Positions 46,798 to 58,100 of a DNA stretch of 64,000 bases are shown here, piece after piece. The position numbers and the translations under genes are program-made. Source of the stretch: Quercus robur (Eukaryota; Streptophyta; Magnoliopsida; Fagales; Fagaceae). Under the pieces are notes generated by a model. It saw nothing but the letters and a program-made list of their open reading frames with translations, had not been told where the DNA came from and searched no databases. The stretch is taken from positions 48,997,343 through 49,061,342 of the forward strand of contig NC_065538.1 of assembly GCF_932294415.1 (NCBI RefSeq), read 5' to 3'. Every line of letters begins with the position of its first letter. Position 1 is the stretch's first letter.

Positions 46798-47215
46798 ATA
46801 TATATTTTTAATGTTTATAGGTTATAGTTCATAGTTGAAACATGTAAGTTCTTGGGGTTCTAAGTTCTTGAAGCATAGAGTGCACCCCACCTAAAATTTG
46901 GTTTGGCAGATCACTATTGTCGTGTAGAATTTGCTTTCAGTTCTTCCGAATAGCCCCATACTGTACACAAGCAACATTTCAAGACTAGAGTTGACTCCAT
47001 TGTCAAAATATGTGTTTCTATCTCTAGGAAAATGGAGTGCATAACTTGTTAGCACCCCATTGCTTGTACCAAAACATGTGATATAGACTCCTCTTCTGTC
47101 CCTCAACCAATTCTGTAAAAATCGGTGGTTTAACAATGAAAATTGCCAGTTCAACCGACATAAACCAAGAACCGAACTCTTTTTCAGTTCTTTGACTGCT
47201 CCAGTTTCTTAAACC
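46798..47215. other. Intergenic, no gene recognised
   Basis: Overlapping minus-strand frames at 46891-47236 mirror each other and have no recognisable motif. Confidence 0.4.
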
Positions 47216-49670
47216 ACTAGTCGCAGACCCGTGCATTGCGCGTGATAATTTTTTAGATAAAATATTATTTTAATCCCTAGACTTTATAAAAAAGTTTTTT
47301 TTTTTTTTTTTTAAATAGTTTTATCATATTTTTCGTAATCTTATCTATAATGTTTTTTATCATTATCATATATTTATTGGTTGATGATTTGCATAATATA
47401 GACATTAAATAAGAGGTAGAACTATTCATTAAATTTTTTTAAGTCATGGTGTATGAAGATTATGATTATATATATATAATTTCCCTAGTTAGAGATTGAT
47501 TAGTTTTAAGTTTAAATTTTGTATTATTATATTTAATTGTTGATTATTGATTTAATTAAGTGAATGTAATGGTTGATCTTATTGCACTATAAAGTTTTTA
47601 ATGTCCTCTGTATAGCCATATCTATTTTACTTCTTACTCCTCTTGACTACCTTTTTATTTTCCAAATAATAGTTATTAATTGATGTTTGATTTCATTATG
47701 AAAGACATTTCTCTAGTTTGGTCTCAATCAATTAAGATATCCATAATATATTAATGGAAGTAATAATGAGTCTTAAATTTTTTTAATGTAAGAAGTGGTT
47801 AGGTTATTGGTATGTCAAAAGTTTCAAGGAAATGTGAAAGGCCTTTTTTAGAAAAAAGAAATTGTGACTTTTTGAATTGTAGAAATATGATTGTTTTAAT
47901 TACCTTGTTTATAGATTTCATTATTACGGTATAAACATCTAAATTAAAGTAGATAAATATATAAATGCAAAATTATATTTAAAGTTACAACCGCAAAAGA
48001 TAAATATGTATAGATAAATTTTTTTTTTATATATATTATTCATGAATCATTATTTCATTGTTTACTTATAAATATCTAAATTAAAGTTTTTATATATAAA
48101 AAAAAAAATCTAAATTAAAATAGATGAATTTGTAAAGGTAAAATTATATGAAAAGTTAAAACTACCCAAGATAAATGTTTAACCACTGGTAGATATGTGT
48201 TTTTGGAAAACTAAAAGTATACATGATTGCTTTAGATGGAACTATATAACTATGCAAATATTATTGCAAGTGATTCCATCATTTGCAAATTATCAAGTTT
48301 GGTGGCCTTACAAAACAAATATTTCATTTTGCAAAAAAATTTACATGAACTCCTCTTTTGTGACAACCTTCTCTTTTTTCTTTTTTTCTTTTTTGCCGAA
48401 ACAACTTAAAAATATTAAGACTTAAGTTAACACATGTGGTAGTTGTAAAACATGTCAGTGATATGAAAAATATAAAGGTTTAAATATTAAAAAAAAAACA
48501 TTTTTAGTAGATTTTAATATAAATTTTTTTTTTCTCAATATTTATGTAACTTTTCCCATAAGATCAATATTATTGGCATACTTTAAAGATGATACATAAT
48601 ATTTTTGAGAATAAGAAGCAGAGACAATGCTAACACATAACATAAAATTATTAAGTTTGTGTGATTTAAATTTGTGGCAAAAAAATATTAATGTATCTAT
48701 GATAAAAGTTTTTATCTAAATGATATATAGTAGTTCATATTTTTTTTAGACTTGATTCAAAAAGTTCATTCTCAATAGCCTTTTAAGTTTACAAATTGCT
48801 TAATTCATGGGTCTAGACACATTCAAAGGGTGCTATCCAAATTATAAATTATATGACCCTTTATCACACAAATATTTGGATTCCCCCAATGTATGGTAAA
48901 GGAAGGCAAGTTTATGTTTAGCCATGATTTGTGCTGCATAATTTAATAGTATGGAGGATGTGATTAGTTTTAAATGTTGAATAAAATAAGATGAGAGGGA
49001 TAAAAAAATAAAAAATTATACAGTAATAAACATCAAATTATCCAAGTCATTCTATGTAATATAATAAAATTATATTATTATATACTATATGTATAATGCA
49101 GTAGGATAATATTTAATCAAAGAGAATATAAAAGATAACAAATTAAAACACAAAACTAAATTGTATCAATCCAAAGTAGAATTCTAATTAAGACAAAAAT
49201 TCATCAACCTAAAGAATTGATGCAATAAAAATAAACAAAAAATGAAAAATAAATTGAGAGAGAGAGAGAGAAGTAACTTTTTTTGTGAGAAAACTATGCA
49301 TAGAATGAAAAAGAAAATGTCAAATTTATAGTAAGATGTTGAGAATAAAAAAAGTAAAAGTAAAGGAAGATACAAAAGTAGAAAAAAAAAAAAGATATTA
49401 AAGTAGAAAGTAGTAGGGAAATGAAGAAGTAAAAGAAAGGGAGAGTTTTGGAAAATTAATAATAAAAATAATGGTTAAAAGATATTTTAATTTTTAAATA
49501 ATGGAGTTTTTAAGTCACCTTTAATGATAAAATGTTTAAAAAAATATATAAGAAAATTTGGAAACAAAAAATGATAACATGGCTGCTGATGTGACTCAAC
49601 GTGAGCGTAGCAATATTAAATGCTACGCTTCAACTTTTAGTAATATATAGATATAGATGAGTATAGGTCT
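47216..49670. repeat. AT-rich repeat of a hairpin-start family, about 2.4 kb
   Basis: It begins CACTAGTCGCAGACCCGTGC with the imperfect palindrome CCGTGCATTGCGCG. It ends with AGTAATATATAGATATAGATG near 49641-49661. It has no ORF; it contains T-rich tracts and a (GA)n patch at 49256-49271. Shorter relatives start at about 26498, 26894 and 42122. Class not determined. Confidence 0.4.
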
Positions 49671-50107
49671 ATTCTAATGTGACACTTAAGCAAGTTAGCT
49701 TTTGTTGGTTGAATAATACGACACACCTTCCTAACAAAGATTTGTAATATTTATTTTGGGATGTATAAACTATAAAGTGCCACAACTCTATCAAAATATT
49801 GAATAGACCAGTTGAAGGCCTATCTAATAAGTCAAAAATTACTAGACCGGTTACTTTTTATTTTATTTTTTTTATACAAAATAGAAATTCTACTTTAGTT
49901 TAATTTAAATATATTTGTATGTGAAACTCCCTTTTGGAAACTTGAACTCTGCCCCTTGCCTCCTACACCCTACAAGCACTTATATTTGTGGAGTGATTAT
50001 CGCATCAATGGTGTGCAGTAGTACTGAACCGGTTACTAAACATTTGCTCATTAGCGATTTTAATCCTTGAAATTTAAAGTGATCTTTTTTAGTCCCTTCC
50101 AAATTTA
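49671..50107. other. Intergenic, no gene seen
   Basis: AT-rich sequence with the repeat-like words ACCGGTTACT at 49851-49860 and 50027-50036. Confidence 0.4.
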
Positions 50108-50296
50108 AAGTTTGTTTGAATACCGCTTATTTTGCTAAAAACTGAAAACTTATTACTGAAAATACTATAACAAAATATTTTTTAAAATATAAAACACTGT
50201 TCACGCATTTTTGTACTTTGGCTGGTCCATGAACAGTGCCATGAGACCAGCCAAAAAAACGCAAACGCAACTCCAGTGCTAGGCAAACGCACACTA
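50108..50296 (+). repeat. Abundant short repeat (GTTTGTTTGAATACCG family)
   Basis: It starts GTTTGTTTGAATACCGC and includes AAAACTGAAAAC and ATGAACAGTGCC. It ends GCAAACGCACACT. Terminal GTTTGTTTG / CAAACGCAC are loosely inverted. It is the same family as 12162-12290, split here within an AGTCCTT-type repeat on both sides. I associate it with oak-like genomes. Confidence 0.55.
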
Positions 50297-50595
50297 AAAA
50301 TGATTACCTTTATTGCCTAAAATACTTAAAAAGGAATGATTTTACTCTTTTTTTTTTTTTTTTTTTGAGTAAAATGATTTTAGACTTTAACAAATTTAAA
50401 ATAATCATTTTTAGTCTTTAAGAAATAATGACATGTTAATTTTTAGTTTAACCACATCATTTAAAAAGACTAAAAATAATTACTTTACACTTGATGTATC
50501 ATTTAACTAAACTTTAATAAGGACAAATATATTTAAGCCAAAATCCTAATATGCAAATTGCAAAGAAATGCCAATCAGCGCAACCGCCAGTCAGT

Positions 50596-50657
50596 AAGTA
50601 GTACGGGATTTTGTTCTAAAGAAAAAAGGGGAAAAAAAAAGTAGTACGGTATTTGTT
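50596..50657 (+). repeat. Short A-rich insertion flanked by a near-perfect 19-20-bp repeat
   Basis: AAGTAGTACGG-G/T-ATTT(T)GTT occurs at 50596-50615 and 50639-50657, separated by CTAAAGAAAAAAGGGG and A residues. The structure resembles the ultra-short poly(A) insertions at 25132 and 32513. Confidence 0.6.
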
Positions 50658-50668
50658 AACATTATCGT

Positions 50669-50723
50669 GCGAGGTTGTTAGCCTTTTTTTTTTTTTTTTT
50701 TTAATAACCTGCGAGGTTGTTAG
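50669..50723 (-). mobile_element. Ultra-short retroposed insertion (29 bp) with 13-bp target duplication
   Basis: GCGAGGTTGTTAG occurs at 50669-50681 and 50711-50723. The insert on the minus strand is AGGTTATT followed by about 19 A residues and GG. Confidence 0.7.
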
Positions 50724-51632
50724 TCAGTCACATGCTTTGCTGACTTTTTTAGTATTGGTAAATCAAATGGTATGTGATGCATAAATACGTGCCTCAACAA
50801 CTATAGAGATAATACAGTATTATAGTTCAGGGCGGCGATTCCTCATCAGCTTAAGTTGTTTAGTATGTGTTTGAAAACATATTCTTTCAGTCGTTTATTT
50901 GTGTAGTATTTATTAATAAAAAAAATTGTAACTTTAATATTTAATGTATGACAAAAGACTAAAATCTAGTTTATTACCAAAAGGTTGAAATTAAAAGCCA
51001 AAAAAAAAAGGGCAAATAAGTTAGAGCCAAACACACTAATATTTTCCATTGTTTCATTAACCCCATACATACACTAACCTTAATAGCTTTGTAATTAAAG
51101 GTAATTTTTGATGTTTTAAACTAAAACATTTAAGGTTTAAATTTCTTCTTTTCATTATTTTTGCCGTTTCAGTTTCTTTTCATTATTCACGAAATATTAG
51201 ATAATGCATGGGATCATGTTTTTATCTTATTATATCTACGAAGGGGATTATTTATATACCCTTCCAAAGTAGTATCAACTAGGAATTTACCCCAAGAACT
51301 AAAGGAAAAGTTGGTGTTGACCCACAAAGTATCCATTTGCAATTGCATTATATAGGAAAACGTAATCTCTAGTGGTAGTAAAAGGCAAGAAGTGTAGAAC
51401 ATAACTAGTAGCACAATATGCCTAAACTTTTATTTTAATCTTTTGAGACGTCTGATGGTTTTCAGATCCAGACCGTTCAATGAACCGAGAAAAAAAAAGT
51501 TTTAAGGTTTTTAAGGTTGAATTGAAGTTGAACTGAGGTTTCTGATGATGTCATAATTAATTTAATAATTATTTAATAAATAAATAAATATATTAAATTA
51601 TAAATAATAGAAAATTTGACTAAAATAAGAAA
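50724..51632. other. Intergenic, no gene recognised
   Basis: Short frames at 51161-51355 (plus) and 51214-51414 (minus) overlap and match nothing. GACCGTTCAATGAACCG at 51471-51487 recalls words at 54255-54290 and may mark one side of an older element. Confidence 0.4.
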
Positions 51633-52007
51633 GGGTAAACTACATAATTGATCCCTATCCTATACACTATATTTCAATTTGATCCCTAATCTTTCAATTG
51701 TATCAATTTGGTCCCTAACATTTTAGTATCATGTCAATTTAATCCCTAACGACTAACATTATCTTTTGGATGAAAATTTATGATTTGTCTAATGATCAAA
51801 ACAAAAAATTAGCTTACATTGATAAGACAATAAACTTAAATTTTATTTTGATTGTTTGTCATGTTAGCAATTTTCATCAAAAATATAACATTAGGGACTA
51901 AATTAATACGATATTGAAAGGTTAGGGATCAAATTGATACAATTAAAAGGTTAGAGACTAAATTGAAATATGGTGTAAAGGTTAGGGACCAATTATGTAG
52001 TTTACCC
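51633..52007. mobile_element. Mutator-type MITE, copy A (375 bp)
   Basis: It is bounded by GGGTAAACTACATAATTG and CAATTATGTAGTTTACCC, inverted over 18 bases, with arms continuing inward (TTTCAATTTGATCCCTAA / its complement). A perfect 9-bp duplication AATAAGAAA lies at 51624-51632 and 52008-52016. A 9-bp duplication is characteristic of Mutator-like elements. Confidence 0.85.
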
Positions 52008-52559
52008 AATAAGAAAATATTTAGGTACCAAAAACGTAATTTTATAAAAATAAATTATATATATATATATATATATTTTTTTTTTTTATGAAGCCTACGT
52101 CTAAATTAAGCCCATGACTTAGGCACAAATTAAACCAAGCCCCTGCCTTGATGCTCAACCCCATTTCAACGGTCAACTTTCCAATGAAATTTAAAAGTGG
52201 GAAACAAAAAAAAGATAAAAGGACTTAAAAAGAAGAAGCAAGAAGTCTTCTCATTAAATAATACTATAATAGCCTAAATACAAAACAAAGCCCAGGAATA
52301 AAGTGGTTGGTCAGTGAGTAGATGACAGCTAAGCATTACTTCACCATCTCCATCGTCTGCAAAGCAACTCCAGAGTCCTCAGTCCAGACACAGAAACTAA
52401 AACGGCAAAAAAGGCAAAAAAAACGCAGAAAAATTAGAGAGAAAGCGCCAGTGAGACAGAAAAGAAGAAGAGAGGCAAGGCGATGTGATCTAAATGTTTA
52501 ACAGTATCTCATGGTGGTTTGAAGCATCAACAATGGTGGTAACTACTAAAAACGCTTGG
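52008..52559. other. Intergenic, no gene seen
   Basis: A (TA)n tract is at 52058-52076. A non-AT-rich stretch at 52240-52520 (CATCTCCATCGTCTGC, AGAAGAAGAGAGGCAAGG) has gene-leader-like composition but no usable ORF. Confidence 0.4.
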
Positions 52560-52821
52560 CGAAACTACGTTATTGGTATCTGAAGTTTACTTTAGGTGCA
52601 CAATTGGTTCCTCAAGTTTAAAGCGAGCACAATTAGTCCCTTAAATTTTAAAACTAAGTTCTAATAGTTCTTTTACTAATTGCTGTTAACGGTGTTACAT
52701 ACGTGACTAATAAAACAATGACTTGACATTTTTTTTTTTAATAATATGACATGTTTATAATTAAAAAATTAGAAACTAAATTTACACATGGGAAAAAATA
52801 TTCACCGGTACCATATTAAAA

Positions 52822-53012
52822 AATGGAAAATGCTAACGAGTGCCCTTAGGGCATTTGTTAAGAATCCAATTAAAGAAAGTTTTTATAGAAAAAGAAAAAA
52901 AAAGCAATTAATGTTTTGACAGTTTTTTTAATTTCCCATAAAAGTGATGTCAAAATTTTCTTTAACTAGATTTTTAACCAGTGCCCTAAGGGCACTTGTT
53001 AGCATAACCCTT
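52822..53012. mobile_element. Small MITE with CTAACRAGTGCCCTTAGGGCA ends
   Basis: ATGCTAACGAGTGCCC at the left and GGGCACTTGTTAGCAT at the right are inverted with one mismatch. The adjoining TTAGGGCA is itself near-palindromic. About 190 bp, no ORF. Confidence 0.7.
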
Positions 53013-53022
53013 AAAAATTTTA

Positions 53023-53389
53023 GGGTAAACTACATTTTTGGTCCTTATCTTATACATCATAATTCAATTTGATCCCTAACCTTTCAATTGTGTCAATTTG
53101 GTCCTTAACCCTTTAGTACCATATCAATTTAGTCCTTGTTGTATCTTTTGAATGAAAATTGATAATATGTCTAATGGCCAAAATAAAAAATTAGCTTCCA
53201 TTGATGTGAGAATAAACTAAAATTTTATTTTGGTCATTTTTCATGTCATCAATTTTCATACAAGATATAACAGTAGAGACTAAATTGACACGAGACTGAA
53301 AAGTTAAGAACCAAATTGACACAATTGAAAGATTAGGAACCAAATTGAAATATGGTGTAAAAGATAGGGATTAAATATGTAGTTTACCC
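53023..53389. mobile_element. Mutator-type MITE, copy B (367 bp)
   Basis: It is the same family as 51633-52007 (GGGTAAACTACAT ... ATGTAGTTTACCC), flanked by AAAATTTTA and AAAAATTTA, a 9-bp duplication with one difference. It lies inside the larger foldback element. Confidence 0.8.
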
Positions 53390-53399
53390 AAAAATTTAT

Positions 53400-53790
53400 T
53401 TTCTACCTATCGTAAAAAGCCACAACGAGAGAGAAAGGGAGAAGCGATGACACTCCGACACTGCTGTTTGTCTTTGACGGCGAAAACTTGAGCACCTTCA
53501 CTACTTCGTCTGAGAAGCGGTGAATTAGCCTCAACGATAGCATTGTCGAAGCCAGAGCAATATTCTTGTTCTTAACCGTGAGCCACGCCGCCGTCAATAA
53601 ATAAACCAGAAGTTGAGCCAACTAAGCCGCCATAGCCACTCGAGCTCACATAAATAAAGAAGGTTTTGAGGTTGAGGTTGAGGTTGAGGTTGAGATCTAA
53701 GGTTTGGGATTCTCTGAGGAAATAGCTAGAGAGAATTGGAATGAAGACGAGAGAAGAGGAGGGGGGGTGCGCAATGCGCACTATGTTGTT
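53400..53790 (-). pseudogene. Gene-like fragment carried in the foldback element
   Basis: On the minus strand open frames overlap at 53403-53781. They include a Leu/Asn repeat from (GAGGTT)n at 53663-53692 and peptides such as SSGYGGLVGSTSGLF and LSLRLIHRFSDEVVKVL. Base composition is richer in G+C than its surroundings and looks coding. No family was recognised, and no start or splice structure can be assigned. Confidence 0.35.
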
Positions 53791-54121
53791 CTTTAGAAAT
53801 GTGAGCCAGAACTGAACGAGAGAGTGAGAAAGAGTGATGGAATGGTAATGGCATAGTGTAAATTAGTGTTACCTGAATATTAAAGTGTAATTTTAAAAAT
53901 TTTAATTAATTTATGAGAAATGTGAGCAATCAATATGATTTTTCAATTTCATCTAACATGGAAACTATTTTTTTTTAATTAAAAACATGCCACATTATTA
54001 AAAAAAATTGTCAAGTCATTATTTCATTAGTCACGTAAGTAACACCGTTAACAGCAGTTACTAAAATGACCAATACAACTCAATTTCAAAACTTAAGGGA
54101 CTAATTGTACTCGCTTCAAAT

Positions 54122-54449
54122 TTAAGGGACCAATTACGCACGCAGGGTAAATTTTATGGACCAATAACGTAGTTTCGTTTTTTTTTTTTTTAAATCCAGA
54201 TCTGAACCACAAGAACTGTCAACAGTTTTCAAATCCGGGAGGTTCGACTGCAATTTGAACGGTTCATTGCTTTTCTTGTATAGACCGGGTTAAGGGACCA
54301 ATTGCGCAGGGTAAACTTTATGAACCAATAGTGTAGTTTCGCTTTTTTTAATAATCCAGATCTGAACTGCAAGAATTGTCAACGGATTTCAAATCCAGGA
54401 GGTTCGACTGCAATTTGAACAATTCATTGCTTTTCTTGTATAGACCGGT
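54122..54449 (+). repeat. Diverged tandem duplication, about 168-bp period
   Basis: The unit from TTAAGGGACCAATT to TATAGACCGG occurs at 54122-54289 and again at 54290-54449 with about a dozen differences. The first copy includes the right terminus of the foldback element at 54177, so the duplication post-dates that end. Confidence 0.8.
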
Positions 54450-55087
54450 TTTTAAAAGTTAAAAACCCGAATTGATAAACGGTTTCCGATTAATCCGGTC
54501 GGACCGTACGGTCCAATCCGGATTTCACAACCTTCATTCTCTACCAATAGCCACCTAAAAACAATTATCTTTTATAAAACTTTTGGGCCAGACCATCCGG
54601 GCTTTGTGCTTTGCGTGGACCTGGATTTAATCACCTACGTGTCTATTGGATGAGCCTATTAAATTCATCTATCTAACAAACCCACCAGTCCAAGCTTCGA
54701 TCCTTGATTGCTTGACTGTTAGATCGTACATATCTCTTTGTATTTATTTGGTCTTCCACTCACTAGTCAAACTCTCTGAATTGCAGACGAGAACTACAAA
54801 ATCACCCAAATTATTTGGTAAGCCAAGAAAAATAGATAGTCAAGTATTCAGATAGCAACTCCTATGGCTTTTAATCTATATACAAAAGTATTGCAGCTCA
54901 TTTATAACTACTAAAATGCCCTCAAAATAGTAATATTGCTATGGAATTCTAATGTTATTTTGGTCTATTTTTGACATGATGTGTGACTTATACGAGTAAA
55001 ATTTAAAATATGCAATGGCGGACAAAAAAAAATACAGTGTTCTTGAGCTGACTGGTAGGCTTGGAAATACAGCCTTGTATGTCTACC
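54450..55087. other. Intergenic upstream of the protease gene
   Basis: GC-containing ATCCGGTCGGACCGTACGG at 54494-54512 is repeat-like. The frame at 54646-54855 matches nothing. Confidence 0.4.
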
Positions 55088-55098
55088 TTTATATAGAA
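55088..55098 (+). promoter_or_regulatory. TATA box of the protease gene (candidate)
   Basis: TTTATATAGAA lies about 55 bases upstream of the ATG at 55151, consistent with a short leader. Confidence 0.6.
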
Positions 55099-55150
55099 TA
55101 GACAATGTGGAAAGATCAAATCAAATATCACTGGAAACCCACTAGAGAAA

Positions 55151-58100
55151 ATGGGTTCCCAAAAGTCTCAACTGGCTATACTGTTCTTGATCTGGGCTTC
55201 ACTAACATGCCTATCTTTTAGCCTCCCGAGTGAGTACTCTATATTGGGTCAAGAGCAGGACAAGTTTCCTACAGAGGAAAGAGTGATTGAGCTCTTCCAA
55301 CAATGGAAGAAAGAGCACAAAAGGGTGTACAAACATGCCGAGGAGGCCGAGAAGAGGTTCGAGAATTTCAGGAGGAATTTGAAGTTCATAATTGAAAACA
55401 ATGCAAAGAGAAACTCACCCAACGCACATCGCTTGGGGTTGAACAAGTTTGCGGATTTGAGCAATGAAGAGTTCAAGAAGACTTATTTGTCAAAAGTGAA
55501 GAAGCCTTTCAGCAAGATGAGTAACACTCTTTTGAGTGGGAGTATGCAGGAAAAGTTGCAATCTTGTGATGATGCTCCTACTTCCTTGGATTGGAGGAAA
55601 AAGGGAGTTGTCACTGGCGTTAAGGACCAAGGCGATTGTGGTAAGTTTCTATACTTGGATGAGTAATTCTATACATTCTAACTTACATTGTATTGGTAAT
55701 TTGGTATGCATATCTAAGTGATAGACTGACTGGTTACTGACTTAGTGTTAACAATCATATGATTTATTGTGTCCATTTCTCATAGTGGTCGTGTGAGAAC
55801 AATCACAAACGATTTCTCATCTAAACATTAGTAACTCATTAGTCATTAGATATACTAATTATAACAGAATCCTCTCCCTATGGATTAAAAGGGACAAAGC
55901 AACCATTTGAAATCAGTGACAAGTCAATCATGGTTGAACCATTAGGTATTTGAAGTGTGGAAAAATTAATAGAAATGACACATTTTGTCATTATATATTG
56001 ATGACTTTTTATACAATGATAAAATCATCACACATTTCTTAAGTTACTTTTCAATACATTCAATCTAAATGAAAAGATCCTTTTTCACTTAAAAAAAAAA
56101 AGATGGATATTCCCATTACAACTTTAATAGTATAAAAGAAAAACATAGATATATCTCGGCCTTTATGTGAAAAAGATTTTGAGGCCAAGATTCAATGATT
56201 CAATGCCTTTTGCTTAAGATTCTTGTTTCAAAATCTTGCTTTTGAGGAGGTATCAGGAGAGCTGGCTCACATGTTGTGGGCCCCACAGGTGAGTTGGGAT
56301 GGACCCATAGAGGTATTGTTGACTTTTACACTCTAGAGTCCAACCTCGAGTTTAGTATGGCCTAAGCCCAACTCATTGTAGGCCCAACTATAGTCTCCAT
56401 TTGGTAACCCAAATGCCTTAAAACTCTCCGAGTTCTATAATTTTGGGATTAAGATTTTGTTATTATTATTATTTATTTATAATGGAATCCTAGCCCTCCA
56501 CACCCACTGTATCAAGTTGGAGGACCTTAATCTGTAGATTTCTTAAGAGTTAAGAAAAAGAATAAATTAATAAAAGACAAATGACATGAGTTCATTGACT
56601 TTTAGTTCTATTTTGTGCTGGCACTACTTGTAAGTCAAAGGGTCTGAATTTTAGATGAAAACCCAACCACCAGAGCATCTAGGCAGTAGGAGGGAAAGAA
56701 ATAAAAGAAATGGGAAGATTTGTACTAAAAATATATATTTATCCTTCTAATTAAAAAAAAAAAAAAAATTGTCAAACTAACCTGACCATTTCGTAATAAT
56801 CAAAATGCCTCAATCATATGATTTAAAATGTTGTTCTTGTTCTTCTCAAAATAATAATAATAATAATAATGTTGTTCTTGTATCCACTAAGTACAACTTG
56901 TGCTTCTTGTATCAATTTTAAATTTGATTTGTACTTTTATGAGCACAGAAAATTTTAGCCAATATCCTAGTGGTATCATCTAACCAATTAATTTTACTAG
57001 ACGTTCTGGCTTTTTATTTCAAGATTCAGTTCTTAAAAGAATTTGGAAGAAAGTGAGAGTAACGAATGTCTTAAAACTACAAAAGTCTGAATATACAAGG
57101 ATATTATAGTTTTCTGTCATCAAAGTTTATTTATTTATTTATTAATTAGTATTAGCAAACTCTATTTAATTGCGACATCTATTTAATTGAGATGTGAAAT
57201 AAACTGGTTGTTGCTTAGTTTATGCTATCAGCTTGGTTAAGGAAAAAAAAAAAAAGTTGGGCACAATTCAGTCATGCATCACAACCAAATTTGAGGGTTG
57301 ACTTCTTTATATAATCAAACAATATGTAGTGTTATGGCAGGTGTGTCTCCTGCCCAACTAGTTGAGAATGTAGAACATAAATGGAGCATGGTTGTAAATT
57401 TGTTTTCTCGAGGTGGTCTTGCTAACAAGTCCCAAGACTATAGTTGATCTAATTCTATGGTGGATTGATATACTGTTATAAATCCCTAAGAGCCCCAGGA
57501 TGGATTTTAATATAGCAATAGTTTTCTCTACAACAAACGGGCAAAACATCTTAATTTTGTCAAGAGCAAATTCAATTCAAAAGCTAAATGAAAGGTTTAT
57601 GTCTCTTTTGTTTGAGAGAATTGTGAAGTCATGTTCATTTTAACTTCACTATCACAACAATCACCTAATTGCGGATTCGGCTTATGTTCACAGGAAGTTG
57701 CTGGGCATTCTCCTCAACTGGTGCTATAGAAGGAATAAACGCCATAGTCACTGGAGACCTTATTAGCCTTTCAGAACAAGAACTTATGGATTGTGATACT
57801 ACCAACTATGGATGTGATGGAGGCTATATGGACTATGCTTTTGAATGGGTTATAAGCAATGGGGGGATTGATACAGAAGCTGATTATCCCTACAAATTTG
57901 TGGATGAAACCTGCATCGTTTCCAAGGTTTGTTCTTCCCTTGCTAGAATATTTTGAGTATAAACCTCTTTAAAACATATATCAAAATGGTTGCAATTTTT
58001 TTTTTATACCATTTCCATCTTTGTCTCATTTATGGTGTTTTATTTTAATCAGGAGGAAACCAAAGTTGTAAGCATTGATGGCTATAAAGATGTAGCAGAA

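Larger units (their letters stand above)
52560..54177. mobile_element. Mutator-like foldback element with about 190-bp terminal inverted repeats
   Basis: Left end CGAAACTACGTTATTGGT and right end ACCAATAACGTAGTTTCG are perfect complements, and similarity continues for about 190 bases inward on both sides (GTTAACGGTGTTAC and CAATGACTTGACA / complements). The interior holds two nested MITEs (about 52822-53012 and 53023-53389) and a gene-like segment (53400-53790). No 9-bp duplication is visible at the outer ends; the right flank is a T run that is itself part of a tandem duplication. The structure fits a Pack-MULE, but the captured gene is unidentified. Confidence 0.65.

Noticed and set aside
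50335..50383. AATGATTTTA direct repeat around a T run as another retroposed insertion
   Set aside because: The insert would have only six non-T bases, and GAGTAAAA/TTTTACTC is also palindromic, so replication slippage is an equally good explanation.
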